DNA from: Bdellovibrio sp. ZAP7
GTDB taxonomy: Bacteria > Bdellovibrionota_B > Oligoflexia > Oligoflexales > RGVZ01
Direction of reading: 5' to 3'
DNA length: 64,000 nucleotides
Assembly: GCA_945900755.1 (NCBI GenBank)
Contig: CAMDKS010000005.1
Coordinates: forward strand, 1-64,000
The notes under the pieces were generated by a model. It searched no databases. It saw only the letters and a list, made by a program, of their open reading frames with translations, and was not told the origin of the DNA. Positions 27,810 to 37,741 of the stretch are shown in pieces. Numbering within the stretch: the stretch's first letter is position 1; every line of letters begins with the position of its first letter. The translations under genes and the position numbers were made by a program.

Positions 27810-28843
27810 TGGCCACCCTCACCGTTTGAATTAGATTGAACGTCGCTCTTAGACTCAATTATTGGTACGGGAACGGTCACACCTGCTGGCACTTTGACCT
27901 CGTTTTCAGAAGTTCCTAGCTTTTCTAACGTCGCTGGTGCCGGTGTTGCGGCCGCCGGTGTATCCAAAGGCGGAGCACTAACTGGATTTTCCTCTAGAGA
28001 GGTCCCCTCGTTTTTAATCTCTGAGGCTCCCTCCTCACACTCACGATCGCCCCTACAATCGTCGACATCTCCGCCGCCATACCCAGCAATTGGATTTCCA
28101 AAATTTCCACGAGCTAGAGCGGTGCTCTTTTGCACGTCGGTAATATATCCGCCCAAAAAAAGATTGTTAACAATATGAGCAAATCGACGTCCTCCAAATG
28201 GGGTCAACGACTTGCTACGCAGCCCCTTGCTCCATTTATTTGGACTTGGGATAACCACCGCAAGATGGGCTGCTTGTTCGATGGTTAATAGCTCAGGCCG
28301 AGTTTTGAAATAGTATTGGCCGGCAGACTTCACACCGTAGATTCCGCCCCCAAACTCGCAAAGATTGATATACCACTCGAGAATTTTATCTTTTGGCAGC
28401 AAAAGCTCCATAAGCACGGTACCGGTCGCTTCTCTCAGTTTACGAACGATCGTTTTTTCACGGCTCAAAAAAACCATTTTGATTACTTGTTGGCTAATCG
28501 TCGAAGCCCCACGAACGTAGCGGCCTCTCTTTTTATTTATCTCAATCGCCTTTTCAATCGCCTCAAAATCAAAGCCATTGTGCTGGTAAAATTTACCATC
28601 TTCTGCCACGACAACGGCATTGACGACATGCCTTGAAACCTTCTCAATCGCCACCCATTGTTTTGTTCCTGGCCCGACCTCAGTGCTTATTGGCTTTCCT
28701 TTTCCATCAAGGCGCGCCACGGTAATTGAATCAAAATAGAGTGCTGGCACAAACGGCACAAACCACACCAATAGGACCCCACAAACAAACACGCTGCCAG
28801 CGGCCCATCGCAGCTGTTTCCGGGACAGGATCCTTTTTTCCAT
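27806..28843 (-). CDS. Monofunctional peptidoglycan glycosyltransferase (GT51)
   Basis: About 345 residues: one N-terminal membrane helix (SVFVCGVLLVWFVPFVPALYF), then GT51 with VVAEDGKFYQHNGFDF (catalytic Glu), RGASTISQQVIKMVFLS and KLREATGTVLMELLLPKDKILEWYINLCEFG. No transpeptidase domain follows; instead a Pro/Ala/Thr-rich, low-complexity tail of about 90 residues. It polymerises lipid II into glycan strands. The start ATG 28843 is the first after the cyclophilin stop, which it abuts; the frame is open from 28900. Together with PBP1a at 30768 the window holds two GT51 enzymes. Confidence 0.9.
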   Translation of the reverse strand: MEKRILSRKQLRWAAGSVFVCGVLLVWFVPFVPALYFDSITVARLDGKGKPISTEVGPGTKQWVAIEKVSRHVVNAVVVAEDGKFYQHNGFDFEAIEKAIEINKKRGRYVRGASTISQQVIKMVFLSREKTIVRKLREATGTVLMELLLPKDKILEWYINLCEFGGGIYGVKSAGQYYFKTRPELLTIEQAAHLAVVIPSPNKWSKGLRSKSLTPFGGRRFAHIVNNLFLGGYITDVQKSTALARGNFGNPIAGYGGGDVDDCRGDRECEEGASEIKNEGTSLEENPVSAPPLDTPAAATPAPATLEKLGTSENEVKVPAGVTVPVPIIESKSDVQSNSNGEGGQ

Positions 28844-28844
28844 T

Positions 28845-29702
28845 TTACTGGGCCTGACCTCGACTAAACTGAAATTGTTCGATTTCAGGGAGTTTTCCAT
28901 CCTTATTTGACATCATGGCCATGAATTGACTGGATTTAGTATTCGTGAAATTAACTGTATACCGTACCTGTATCTGGTCGCCTCTAGCCTGTCCATCGGT
29001 AAATATGGCTTGCACGACTTTACCGTATCCTTGGGCCTCAGCAATTTTTAAAAGAAGTTTCTCCACCGGTTTTTTTGTCAGAGTTTTAATGTCCTCTTGA
29101 GAAAGTTCTTTAGATTTTTTCACTTCACCAGGCTTGTACCAGTCGCCAACTATCTCAAGTTTTTCAATTTTTACATCTTTTACTGGACGATCGTTGGCAG
29201 CCTTCACTAAGGAGATTTTTTTAACGACGTCGTAACCAGAAACGACTTCACCAAAAATAGAGTGTTTATCATCAAGGTGTGGAACATCTTTCACAGTTAC
29301 GAAAAATTGACTCCCGTTTGTATTTGGCCCACTATTGGCCATGGATAACATTCCAGGCTTCGAGTGCCTAAGCGCGGGAGTAAATTCATCAGCAAACGAG
29401 TAGCCTGGGCCACCGGATCCTGTACCCTGTGGATCTCCGCCTTGAATCATAAAATCAGGAATGACTCTATGAAAAATGAGGCCATTGTAGAAGCCCTTCC
29501 GTGATAGCTCAACAAAATTTGCCACTGTTTTGGGCGCCTCTTTATAAAAAAGTTTTGCCTCAAACGTACCCTCGGTCGTCGTAAATTTAGCACGAAGTTC
29601 GGGATCACCGGCGGCGGAAACCACTGTGGTTATGGTCAGTGCAAAAAACCATGCTGTTATTGACGAAAGAATGGCCGATTTAATAATTCCAGAACTTCTC
29701 AT
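28845..29702 (-). CDS. Secreted cyclophilin-type peptidyl-prolyl isomerase
   Basis: 285 residues with a signal peptide ([27 protein letters not shown]). The cyclophilin core spans residues 35-190: [48 protein letters not shown], then [11 protein letters not shown] and [13 protein letters not shown], all with the active-site Arg, Phe, Gln and His-type residues seen in periplasmic PpiA. A C-terminal extension of about 100 residues with no known domain follows. ATG 29702 has GGGGG 6 nt upstream, better than the upstream ATG 29744. First gene of the long minus-strand operon. Confidence 0.9.
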   Translation of the reverse strand: MRSSGIIKSAILSSITAWFFALTITTVVSAAGDPELRAKFTTTEGTFEAKLFYKEAPKTVANFVELSRKGFYNGLIFHRVIPDFMIQGGDPQGTGSGGPGYSFADEFTPALRHSKPGMLSMANSGPNTNGSQFFVTVKDVPHLDDKHSIFGEVVSGYDVVKKISLVKAANDRPVKDVKIEKLEIVGDWYKPGEVKKSKELSQEDIKTLTKKPVEKLLLKIAEAQGYGKVVQAIFTDGQARGDQIQVRYTVNFTNTKSSQFMAMMSNKDGKLPEIEQFQFSRGQAQ

Positions 29703-29824
29703 AGTTCGCCCCCTGATTATAAAATTATTTTGTAAACGTCCCAAATATTATCAGAAATTTGGAGGCCGGCGCAAGGAGCAAAATTTACAGGAACCTATAT
29801 TGGGACATACAGCCTGTAGTTAGA

Positions 29825-29940
29825 GCTTGTTCGGAGTTCTCTGAATCAAGGCGCGAGGAGTCGGAAAGGCGGAGTTTACTTCCGGTAAATGAGCATTTTC
29901 CGGCGACAAGCAACGCCGAGTCAGGGAACTCCGAACAAGC
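29825..29940. repeat. Dispersed palindrome-ended repeat, copy A
   Basis: About 116 bp with terminal inverted repeats gcttgttcggagtt and aactccgaacaagc. Nearly identical to the inverse of 54832-54955. Fragments occur at 35236 and 39408. It lies in the intergenic space between the cyclophilin and barrel genes. Confidence 0.9.
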
Positions 29941-29964
29941 ACTAGTTAGCCACGTGTTCACAGT

Positions 29965-30558
29965 TTAGTCGCCGATATGGAACCACTGCCCACCAGCCAC
30001 CAACCCTATAAAAAAACCTCCCTGTGCCGGAGTCTCCTTCAAAATGGCGCGCTCACGGGAGATGCCAAGTCGCAGCCACATGAGATCGGCAACAGGAAAA
30101 TCTAGGGCCACACTGCCACTGACATGCAGCGCCCATTTTAAACGATCGGCCGGTTTTGAGTAAATGGCAGCAATGCGGTCTTCCATCGTTCGATGAACTC
30201 GCACCGCACCAGCTCCCGCTCGTATTCTTAGGGCGTGAAAGCCTTCAAGAAGTGCAAAGGAATGCTCCAAAACCAGATCTAGGGAGCGAGTGGATAATTT
30301 TGCATTTTCCGAATCGAGATCGTGCATGGACCCATCAGCCGAAAGGCCAAATGCTGTCGCAGGCCGCACGGTCCATAGCGCTGTCACCCCCGCACCCACA
30401 CCTGGACTTGGAAAGGCGTAGGCGCCACGAAGGTCAAGCCTCAAAACGTCTCGTTCGTTAGATAATGCCGTCCCAGGAATCTCGGCCTGTGCGGCCGTAA
30501 CAGCGACAAGCCCGAGCAGAATAAATAACAGAATAAATCGCGAAATAAATGCCCCCAT
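29965..30558 (-). CDS. Small outer-membrane barrel-like protein
   Basis: 197 residues, signal peptide FILLFILLGLVAVTAAQAE. The mature part has alternating strands (LRLDLRGAYAFPSPGVGAGVTALW, LHVSGSVALDFPVADLMWLRLGISRE) and ends GLVAGGQWFHIGD, fitting a small beta-barrel. No family recognised. It lies between copy A of the repeat and the PBP1a gene, which is divergent. Confidence 0.55.
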   Translation of the reverse strand: MGAFISRFILLFILLGLVAVTAAQAEIPGTALSNERDVLRLDLRGAYAFPSPGVGAGVTALWTVRPATAFGLSADGSMHDLDSENAKLSTRSLDLVLEHSFALLEGFHALRIRAGAGAVRVHRTMEDRIAAIYSKPADRLKWALHVSGSVALDFPVADLMWLRLGISRERAILKETPAQGGFFIGLVAGGQWFHIGD

Positions 30559-30767
30559 GCAAACCTATAAACGTCACAGCCAAGCAGCCTCGACAAACCC
30601 CACACCTATCAACTGGCACATTCTCATACAAATCGTAGGACATCACAATATCACATTGCTCGATTGTGCATTATTTTGAACTCTTCTTTCTAATTAATTG
30701 TGTTGATGCTAGAGTCTTTGACCACTCTACGAGTAGTAATTGAACACTTTTTGGAGCGCTTATTTGG

Positions 30768-32858
30768 GTGGCTTTACGAAATGCTAATTGGAGAACTCAG
30801 GTGTTCCTGCGAGCCCGTCCTAATTTAGGTTTTTTCACCGTCGCCATCGCGGGTATTTGCGTCGTCGCCGTTCTAATTTTTGGTGGAATTTACGCTTATT
30901 TGTGGTCCGAGGGTGTTTTAGAAAGTGAACAAGATCAAATCCAGAAACTAACCGCCGCAATTATTCCCGACAATTCCACCGTTCTTGATCGCACTGGTGT
31001 TAAAATTGGCGAGTACTTCAGCTACTATCATATTCAGATCCCATATGAGAGCATTCCTCGACCTATGATCAACGCGTTACTGGCCGTTGAAGATCGAAAG
31101 TTTTTTGAGCATGCAGGGGTCAACTGGACCTCAATCGGGCGGGCGTTTGTCTCCGTGGCCACGTCCGGTCACCTTAAACAAGGCGGCTCAACCATTACGA
31201 TGCAGCTGGTTAAAAATTACCTTTTAACCCGTGAAAAAAAAATATCGCGTAAACTTCGCGAAATAATTCTTTCTTACTATGTCGAAAAGAACTTATCTAA
31301 AGAAAGAATTCTCGAACTCTACCTGAACACGATGTACATGGGGCATGGAGCCTACGGTGTCGGTGCCGCTTCAATGGTGTACTATGGCAAGCCACTTTCA
31401 GAACTTTCCCTTGCCGAAATGTCTCTGCTCGCAGGATTGTTTAAAGCGCCAAGTGCCTATGATCCTCACAAAAACCCCACCGCAGCCATTAAACGCCAAC
31501 AGGTTGTTTTAAACGCCATGGTGGCCGCCAATTTAGCAAGCCCTGAAGAGATTGCCGCCGCAAAAAAAGCGAGGCTTGAATTCAAACCCTGGACGCCGAT
31601 CAATGAGACCGTCGCACCTTTTTTTATTGCGTGGATTCGCACTGAAGTAGAGCGTCTTTTGAATGAAAATGAAATGGTGCTGAATGATCGAGGTTACAAA
31701 ATTTCGACCACTTTGGACCGAAAAATTCAGGAGCTCGCCAACAAATCCGTTCTAGCTCATTCCGCCCCCCTTGAGGCCCTTCAGACTCGAGTTAATCTAC
31801 ATCGCAAGAAAAAAACGACTGAACGCATAGAAGCGGCTCTTTTTGCAACCGATGTGCGAACTGGAGCTATTTTATCGATGGTTGGAGGTCGTAATTTTCA
31901 GGAGTCACAATTTAATCGCACGATCTCGTCAAAGAGGTCTCCAGGCTCTTCATTTAAGCCAGTCCTTTATAGTTTGGCCTTAGAAAAAGGCATGACTTGG
32001 GCTGATTTGGTTTATGTAAGCCCGGTTGACGTCGGTGGTTTTCGTCCCAAAAACCATGTTGGCGACGAAATGACTGAAGTCACATTGATTAAGGCTTTAG
32101 CAAAATCCATAAATACGCCCGTCGTTAGCCTTGCCCAAAAATATGGAATTAAAACAGTCATCGAACGAGCCCAGAGGATGGGCGTGACGTCTCCAATGAA
32201 TCTTGAAACAGGCATCGCCATTGGCGGCTTCAGTGCCACTATGCTGGATGTAGACTCGATTTATAGAACGATCGCAAACGACGGTAAACAAAGCGCGGCT
32301 TTCGCAATTACAAAAATTGAGGATCGCGACGGGAAAGTTCTCTATCAATTTGATCCTACGGTGGCCACTCATGTTCAAGTTTTCTCACCTGAAATTGCTA
32401 CATTGCTTAGATCTGGATTACAGGCGGTTTTGACCAACGGTACTGGTGGAGCCATCAGCCACATGGCGCCCTATGCTGCAGGAAAAACGGGAACGTCTGA
32501 CGACTCACGAGACAATTGGTTTGCCGGATTTACAAAGGAGTTAGTGGTGACCACCTGGGTTGGTGGTGACGGTCATTCATCCTTGGGGGATGGGGCCAGC
32601 GGGGCCTCTTTGGCTCTGCCTATTTGGGCCCAATTCCTTACGGATTCAATGGCAGCTGGTTTTTTGGCCACGCCTTGGACCACGCCCGAATCACTCGTTT
32701 CTGTGACCATTGACCCAGACTATGGCAGCCCTGCTGACGTTGGCATTCCAGCTCTATTTTTTAAAAATAAAGTGCCACAAAAATCTCAGGCCGCAGATGA
32801 CATGAAAACCTTAAAACAAGGCAACGGCAGTTACCGGGAGCTAAAACTTGGTGAATGA
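30768..32858 (+). CDS. Bifunctional class A penicillin-binding protein (PBP1a)
   Basis: 696 residues with one N-terminal membrane helix, a GT51 domain (VEDRKFFEHAGVNWTSIG, QGGSTITMQLVKNYLLTREKKISRKLREI) and a transpeptidase domain from about residue 325. The latter has SPGSSFKPVLYS (SxxK), SINTP (SxN) and AGKTGTSDD (KTG). It both polymerises and cross-links peptidoglycan at the inner membrane's outer face. GTG 30768 is the start; GAG lies 11 nt upstream. The LpoA-like gene begins inside its last codons, so the two are translated together. No OB-like insertion of the Gram-negative PBP1a type is obvious. Confidence 0.95.
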   Translation: MALRNANWRTQVFLRARPNLGFFTVAIAGICVVAVLIFGGIYAYLWSEGVLESEQDQIQKLTAAIIPDNSTVLDRTGVKIGEYFSYYHIQIPYESIPRPMINALLAVEDRKFFEHAGVNWTSIGRAFVSVATSGHLKQGGSTITMQLVKNYLLTREKKISRKLREIILSYYVEKNLSKERILELYLNTMYMGHGAYGVGAASMVYYGKPLSELSLAEMSLLAGLFKAPSAYDPHKNPTAAIKRQQVVLNAMVAANLASPEEIAAAKKARLEFKPWTPINETVAPFFIAWIRTEVERLLNENEMVLNDRGYKISTTLDRKIQELANKSVLAHSAPLEALQTRVNLHRKKKTTERIEAALFATDVRTGAILSMVGGRNFQESQFNRTISSKRSPGSSFKPVLYSLALEKGMTWADLVYVSPVDVGGFRPKNHVGDEMTEVTLIKALAKSINTPVVSLAQKYGIKTVIERAQRMGVTSPMNLETGIAIGGFSATMLDVDSIYRTIANDGKQSAAFAITKIEDRDGKVLYQFDPTVATHVQVFSPEIATLLRSGLQAVLTNGTGGAISHMAPYAAGKTGTSDDSRDNWFAGFTKELVVTTWVGGDGHSSLGDGASGASLALPIWAQFLTDSMAAGFLATPWTTPESLVSVTIDPDYGSPADVGIPALFFKNKVPQKSQAADDMKTLKQGNGSYRELKLGE

Positions 32859-34260
32859 ATCTTGCCGCCAGGCATCCAATCAGCGTGTCATTTGGCCAAT
32901 TTATATCTTTTTTCTCTCACTCATCATGAGTGGATGCTCTTTTATTGGGGCAAATCGCAGTGTTGAAGTCGTCCTAAGCACAAATGAAGTCGTAAAAGTG
33001 GATCTCACTCCGAGGCATTATCGGGCTTTGAGTCATTGCCAGCAGGCCATATCTTCCATCCCTCAAAATCTTTTTGCGTCTCTTGCACCATTGACTAATG
33101 AGCAGCGTGCATTGCTTAAATGGCCTGCACAGTTGACCAACCTCAAAATCAAAGACTGTAGCTGGTTTCAAAAACGGGGAGAAATCTTAGACGAACTTGA
33201 CAGTCTGTTTTCATCAAAATCTCAGCGTATAGGCATCATCTTACCTCCCATCTCTGCAAATGAGCCTGCGTTAAATATAATAATCGCTCAAATGCGTAAA
33301 GAGCTGCAAAGAGAAGGCTTTCATTCGGATGGAACCCTAATTATTCGCCGCGTAGAAAAAAATAAAATGGACGCCTTAAAAGTGGCGGCAGAATTAGTTC
33401 ACATGGACCGTGTCGCCATGCTCATTGGCGGCCTTCATCCAACGCACGCCAGCGCCATTGCCCAAATTGCGGATCAGTCGCAAACGCCGGCCTTGATCAT
33501 CAGCGCTAACGCCCCCCTTGGGCGAAGTCGTCAGACCATGCGTGTCTATCCGCCTCTCAAGCGTTTGGCTTTGCGGCTGACCGCTGCTTTAAAAGAGCAA
33601 AAAGTGCAGGATGTTGTTGTGTTTTATCCAGCAAATGGCAATTTGGAACTCTTCAACATTATGAAGGGATTCACCACGTCAGGGCTTCGCTACTCACAGG
33701 CCACCTATAGCCCCGACGATCCAGCCTCGATCCTTGCGGCGATTAAGGGACAAACATCAAAGATTGGCAACTCCCAGGGACGACCTGCCGTTTTAATTTT
33801 TGATAATTTCAGAATGGTTCGACATATTGTGAATATGGTAACAACGGCTCTACCAAATTCGAACATTTTATTTGCGGGCAATCAGCAGTGGCGTTCCCCT
33901 GCCCTGGTCGTCCCAAGAGACGAGGGACTTCAAGGCGCCATATTCGTCGATTTTATCGGAAGCTATCGCAATTTACCCGATCTATTTGAGGCTCCAATGA
34001 CTGATAGCGAATATTTTACGACGGCTGAAGCGGCCAGCCGCCTTGACTATCTCATTATCGGGCATCGTTTGGGGAATTTGGCTGCAGAGGCTGCCCGTTT
34101 TGGTATTAACCGCCATGAAGTAGCCGCTCGATTTCAGAGTTTGAAGAATAGATGGGATACCTATTTTCCGACATCAGAACTCGCCTTTGACGATGGTAGG
34201 GAAAGTAGTTGGCCGGTTTTTCTATTCGGCGTTACCGACAACACAATTAAGGAGCTGTAA
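32848..34260 (+). CDS. PBP activator lipoprotein (LpoA-like, periplasmic-binding fold)
   Basis: 470-residue lipoprotein: signal helix PIYIFFLSLIMSGCSF with lipobox MSGC, then a periplasmic-binding-protein-like domain from about residue 125 (RIGIILPPISANEPALNIIIAQMRKELQREGF, HASAIAQIADQSQTPALIISANAPLG, VVVFYPANGNLELF). LpoA uses the same fold to activate PBP1a from the outer membrane; the N-terminal TPR part of LpoA is not visible here. TTG 32848 or GTG 32851, with GGAG upstream. It overlaps the PBP1a stop by 11 bp, which is strong evidence for a functional pair. Confidence 0.8.
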   Translation: MVNESCRQASNQRVIWPIYIFFLSLIMSGCSFIGANRSVEVVLSTNEVVKVDLTPRHYRALSHCQQAISSIPQNLFASLAPLTNEQRALLKWPAQLTNLKIKDCSWFQKRGEILDELDSLFSSKSQRIGIILPPISANEPALNIIIAQMRKELQREGFHSDGTLIIRRVEKNKMDALKVAAELVHMDRVAMLIGGLHPTHASAIAQIADQSQTPALIISANAPLGRSRQTMRVYPPLKRLALRLTAALKEQKVQDVVVFYPANGNLELFNIMKGFTTSGLRYSQATYSPDDPASILAAIKGQTSKIGNSQGRPAVLIFDNFRMVRHIVNMVTTALPNSNILFAGNQQWRSPALVVPRDEGLQGAIFVDFIGSYRNLPDLFEAPMTDSEYFTTAEAASRLDYLIIGHRLGNLAAEAARFGINRHEVAARFQSLKNRWDTYFPTSELAFDDGRESSWPVFLFGVTDNTIKEL

Positions 34261-34261
34261 T

Positions 34262-34708
34262 ATGCATGCGGAATTGACTCATCTCACCAACAACACATTA
34301 GAAACTAAAATTCGAAATCACATTTTTATGATGGATACCCAAGCCTCTGCGGGAGGCGACAACAAGGGTCCTTCCCCCAAAGAATTGATGATCGCCAGCG
34401 TCATCGGATGTACGGCTATGGATGTGCTTGCGATCTTGAAAAAACATAAAATGCTTCCCACCAAACTGACTATTTCCGCTGATGCAGAACCGCGAGCCGA
34501 GCATCCGAGAATCTTTAAGGGGGTCGATATTTTATTTGTGATTGAGGGCGCTGAAATTACTAGTGAGCGTGTCAACGAGGCCATTGAAGCTAGTCTAACA
34601 AAATTCTGCGGGGTCAGTGCCATGATCTCAAAGATCGTACCGATTCGCTACCGCACGCAGCTCAATGGCCAAGAAATCGCACACGGCGAAGCTAAATTTC
34701 AGATTTAG
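34262..34708 (+). CDS. OsmC/Ohr-family protein
   Basis: 148 residues with the OsmC fold. The two cysteines characteristic of peroxiredoxin-type OsmC are in VIGCTAMDVLAILKK and KFCGVSAMISK, so it may reduce organic hydroperoxides with thiols; some YhfA-like relatives have no known activity. ATG 34262 has AAGGAG 7 nt upstream. It begins 1 bp after the LpoA-like stop and would be cotranscribed with PBP1a, an odd companion. The stop is 8 bp from the convergent asparaginase-like gene. Confidence 0.85.
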   Translation: MHAELTHLTNNTLETKIRNHIFMMDTQASAGGDNKGPSPKELMIASVIGCTAMDVLAILKKHKMLPTKLTISADAEPRAEHPRIFKGVDILFVIEGAEITSERVNEAIEASLTKFCGVSAMISKIVPIRYRTQLNGQEIAHGEAKFQI

Positions 34709-34716
34709 ATAGTCCG

Positions 34717-35208
34717 CTATTCGCGTAAGGCTTCAAACTCGCCGAGTTTTCGGTTTTTAGCAACATTATCCCAGTTAAAGACTCGGCCGTTCATTGCAAT
34801 GTAGACTCCCGCAGGGAGCGACTGCACAAATCCCACCGCACAGCCCAAATTGAAAAGTCCATCAGAACTCCCAAATTTAAATGGGATCATGGCGCCTGTA
34901 AGAATTATAGTTTTATTCAGTTTTGCCTGACCCAAAAGGGTGGCCGTTTCGACCATGGTATCTGTCCCATGAGTAATAATAATGCGATTCTCGGCACAGC
35001 GAGTACAATTATCGCGAATCGTAGAACGATCAAGTTCGGTCATTTCAAGACTATCGAGCATCATTAATGTGGTTGAGGTGAATTCGACTTTGCAACGCCC
35101 GAGCTTTAAGATCTCATTGATGTGAGTGTCTTTAAAGAATAGATTGCCGTCTATCTCATTATATTCCTTGTCAAATGTTCCACCTGTTACAAAAATTCGA
35201 ATCGCCAT
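34717..35208 (-). CDS. Single-domain asparaginase-like protein
   Basis: 163 residues covering only the N-terminal asparaginase domain. The catalytic pieces TGGTFDKEYNE near the start and ITHGTDTMVETATLL near residue 80 are intact, then LTGAMIPFKFGSSDG. Bacterial L-asparaginases I/II are about 330 residues with a second domain that completes the active site between monomers, so this is half-sized but not obviously broken: ends and start (GAGGA) look natural. Substrate may differ from asparagine. Confidence 0.82.
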   Translation of the reverse strand: MAIRIFVTGGTFDKEYNEIDGNLFFKDTHINEILKLGRCKVEFTSTTLMMLDSLEMTELDRSTIRDNCTRCAENRIIITHGTDTMVETATLLGQAKLNKTIILTGAMIPFKFGSSDGLFNLGCAVGFVQSLPAGVYIAMNGRVFNWDNVAKNRKLGEFEALRE

Positions 35209-35235
35209 ACCAAATCCTCACTCAAAAACGTCAAA

Positions 35236-35350
35236 GATTCAGAGAACTCCGCACAAGCACTAACTCTTCAGCACGACACTGCGTGCAACCGAGGAGAACC
35301 CATGATAACTGCGTTATCATGGGTGATTCCCGTTGCCCTCCAAACATGCT
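35236..35350. repeat. Composite repeat: end of palindrome repeat plus second modular repeat
   Basis: 35236-35262 is the last 27 bp of the dispersed repeat (one change: gcacaagc for gaacaagc). Next come gcgtgcaaccgaggaga (35281-35297), a perfect 12-bp stem hairpin acccatgataac/gttatcatgggt (35298-35324), and gattcccgttgccctccaaa to about 35350. The last three modules recur inverted at 51649-51784. The repeat fills the gap between the asparaginase and hppA genes. Confidence 0.85.
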
Positions 35351-35364
35351 GAATAGTAAACTTT

Positions 35365-37512
35365 TTACATGCCTAATGCAGACATCAGCCAAGAGTGCGC
35401 CGATTGGAAGAAAGGCACAAACACGAGACTGATAATCGCCATCAGCTTCATCAGAATGTTAAGTGACGGTCCAGAGGTATCCTTGAATGGATCTCCAACC
35501 ATATCCCCAACCACTGCAGCCTTATGCTTATCGGTTCCTTTGCCTTCATTTTTCTCAATATATTTTTTTGCATTGTCCCAGCCGCCACCAGAATTGGAGG
35601 TCGACAAGGCCATAACAAGGCCAGAGATCATAGAGCCGGCGAGAACCCCAGCAAGAGCTTCCACACCAAATACCACACCCACAACTAATGGCGAAAATAT
35701 CACAAGTATCGCAGGTGCGATCATCTCTTTAAGGGCAGAGTTAGTGGAGATTGCAACGCAAGCTCGGTAATCTGGACGGCCAGTTCCTTCAAGAAGTCCT
35801 GGTATTTCACGAAACTGACGACGAACCTCGTGGATCATCCCTTCAGCAGCTCGTCCCACCGCAAGCATTGTTTGAGCGGTAAACAGAAACGGCAAGACTC
35901 CGCCAATGAACAGCCCAGAAAATACAATGGGAGTCAGCATGTTTAGAGCTTCAAAATGGGCCCGAGTTAAAAAGGCTGCGAAAAGAGCCAATGCGGTTAG
36001 CACGGCTGATCCAATGGCAAAACCTTTACCAATGGCTGCGGTCGTATTACCAGCCGCATCAAGTAGATCGGTGCGATCACGCACCTCTTTACCCATATGG
36101 CACATTTCAGCAATACCGCCTGCATTATCTGACACAGGACCGTAGGCATCGATGGTCAAACCCGTCGCAATGGTTGAGATCATACCGATTGCAGATAGAG
36201 CGATGCCATACATGCCCGCCATCGTCCAAGACGCATAAACAGTAATTCCAACGGCAATGACCGGTATCACTGCAGATTCATACCCAAGAGATAAACCGTA
36301 GATGATGTTAATGGCTGGACCTTTATCAGAGGCCGCTGCCAAGCGACGAACATGTTTAAAGCCATGGGACGTATAGACCTCAGTGACCGCTCCGATCACC
36401 ATTCCTGCCCAAAGACCTGCTAATACAGAATAGAGAACCTTATCGGGAGTAATTTCTACGCCGCCAATGGAAAAGTTTTCCGTCATCACGGCTTTCGTGA
36501 CAAAGTACAAAGCGATCGACATAAGAATAGTGGAGATAATCAATTGACCGCGAAGAGTTGGTTCAACTTGAGTCGCGTCAGGCTTGAGGCGGGCAAAAAG
36601 TGCCGTGATCAAGCAAACCGGAATCCCGACCGCACTAATCAATAAAGGATAAAGAAGTGCGTTCATGTTTTGAGCTAGGTACGCTGAGGTCGCGCCAATG
36701 ACTAGTGCAGCACAAGTAGCCTCGGCACAAGATCCGAACAAGTCAGCACCCATACCAGCAATATCACCAACATTGTCGCCCACGTTATCCGCGATAACGG
36801 CTGGGTTACGTGGGTCATCTTCAGGGATGCCAGCCTCTATTTTACCAACGAGATCTGCCCCAACATCAGCAGCCTTAGTATAGATACCGCCACCTACACG
36901 ACCAAACAAAGCTACGGTTGAACCACCAAGTCCAAAACCTGCAACCAGTTCCATGATGTTATGTTTTTCAATTCCATGAGCCGAAAGGAGGCCGTCGAAA
37001 ACCAAGACCACGATGAGCATCCCCAAAACGGCCAGTCCCGTTAAGCCGAAGCCCATCACAGATCCAGATTGAAACGCAACGCGAAAGGCTTCAGTAATGC
37101 TTCGACTTGCGGCGACAGAGGTTCGAACATTGCCGATGGTCGCAATTCGCATTCCCATAAATGCACATACACTCGAAATAATGGCGCCGATCACAAAGGC
37201 AAGAGCCGTATAGACACCTTCATTAACAGCGGAAGTCTCAGGATTGTCCAAAGCAAATCCAATGATAACGGCAAAAGCAGCCACGAACATGGCCACGTAC
37301 TTGTACTCCTCGGCCAAAAATGCCATCGCCCCCTCGGAGATGGCACCTGAAATTTCACGAAGTCGAGCCAGTGTCTGCTCCGACCCGCCAACAGATTCGA
37401 CTGTCAATTTTAAAGAATTAACTTTATATGCGTAATAAGCTGCAACGGCCAAAGCCAAAATCGCACATCCCGCAATCACTCCAACCACACCACCACCAAT
37501 AACTGACTCCAC
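35365..37512 (-). CDS. hppA: Membrane-bound proton/sodium-pumping pyrophosphatase
   Basis: About 715 residues and 16 helices. The PPi/Mg site [35 protein letters not shown] is near residue 210-245, with the later [15 protein letters not shown] and NAKKYIE acidic clusters. Hydrolysis of pyrophosphate drives H+ or Na+ out or across the inner membrane. [10 protein letters not shown] has Ala where K+-independent types have Lys, so it is probably K+-dependent. H+ versus Na+ cannot be told by eye. Start is GTG 37512 with AGGAGG 5 nt upstream (TTG 37515 is too close). A promoter is seen at 37573-37601. Confidence 0.95.
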   Translation of the reverse strand: MESVIGGGVVGVIAGCAILALAVAAYYAYKVNSLKLTVESVGGSEQTLARLREISGAISEGAMAFLAEEYKYVAMFVAAFAVIIGFALDNPETSAVNEGVYTALAFVIGAIISSVCAFMGMRIATIGNVRTSVAASRSITEAFRVAFQSGSVMGFGLTGLAVLGMLIVVLVFDGLLSAHGIEKHNIMELVAGFGLGGSTVALFGRVGGGIYTKAADVGADLVGKIEAGIPEDDPRNPAVIADNVGDNVGDIAGMGADLFGSCAEATCAALVIGATSAYLAQNMNALLYPLLISAVGIPVCLITALFARLKPDATQVEPTLRGQLIISTILMSIALYFVTKAVMTENFSIGGVEITPDKVLYSVLAGLWAGMVIGAVTEVYTSHGFKHVRRLAAASDKGPAINIIYGLSLGYESAVIPVIAVGITVYASWTMAGMYGIALSAIGMISTIATGLTIDAYGPVSDNAGGIAEMCHMGKEVRDRTDLLDAAGNTTAAIGKGFAIGSAVLTALALFAAFLTRAHFEALNMLTPIVFSGLFIGGVLPFLFTAQTMLAVGRAAEGMIHEVRRQFREIPGLLEGTGRPDYRACVAISTNSALKEMIAPAILVIFSPLVVGVVFGVEALAGVLAGSMISGLVMALSTSNSGGGWDNAKKYIEKNEGKGTDKHKAAVVGDMVGDPFKDTSGPSLNILMKLMAIISLVFVPFFQSAHSWLMSALGM

Positions 37513-37572
37513 CAATACCTCCTAAAAACGAGTTCGTTTAATCTTGCAAAAATACTTAGAATCGAGCCCCCA

Positions 37573-37601
37573 TTTATGCCAACTAAACGGATACGTTTCA
37601 A
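37573..37601 (-). promoter_or_regulatory. Probable sigma-70 promoter of hppA
   Basis: Minus strand TTGAAA (37596-37601), 17 nt, CATAAA (37573-37578), about 60 bp before the GTG start. Confidence 0.5.
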
Positions 37602-37662
37602 TAGGTTTAGAGTGCGAAATCTCCAAATGTCGCCTTCTCAATAAAAAGTGATCAAAAAAATG

Positions 37663-37702
37663 ACAAAAAAAAGCTCTGCCTGGGCAAAACCCTGACAGAG
37701 CT
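37663..37702 (-). terminator. Rho-independent terminator of the histone-like gene
   Basis: Minus-strand stem agctctg/cagagct (37672-37678 with 37696-37702), inner ggg/ccc pairing, followed by a run of eight T. It is 40 bp after the histone-like stop and separates it from the hppA promoter. Confidence 0.8.
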
Positions 37703-37741
37703 CAATTTCAAAGGACCTCCTAAAACGGAAGTCCCACAGAA

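Noticed and set aside
29759..29968. Open frame containing SEFSESRREESERRSLL
   Set aside because: It is the translation of dispersed repeat A; the same peptide appears at 54787-55236 from copy C, so it is a repeat artefact and not a gene.
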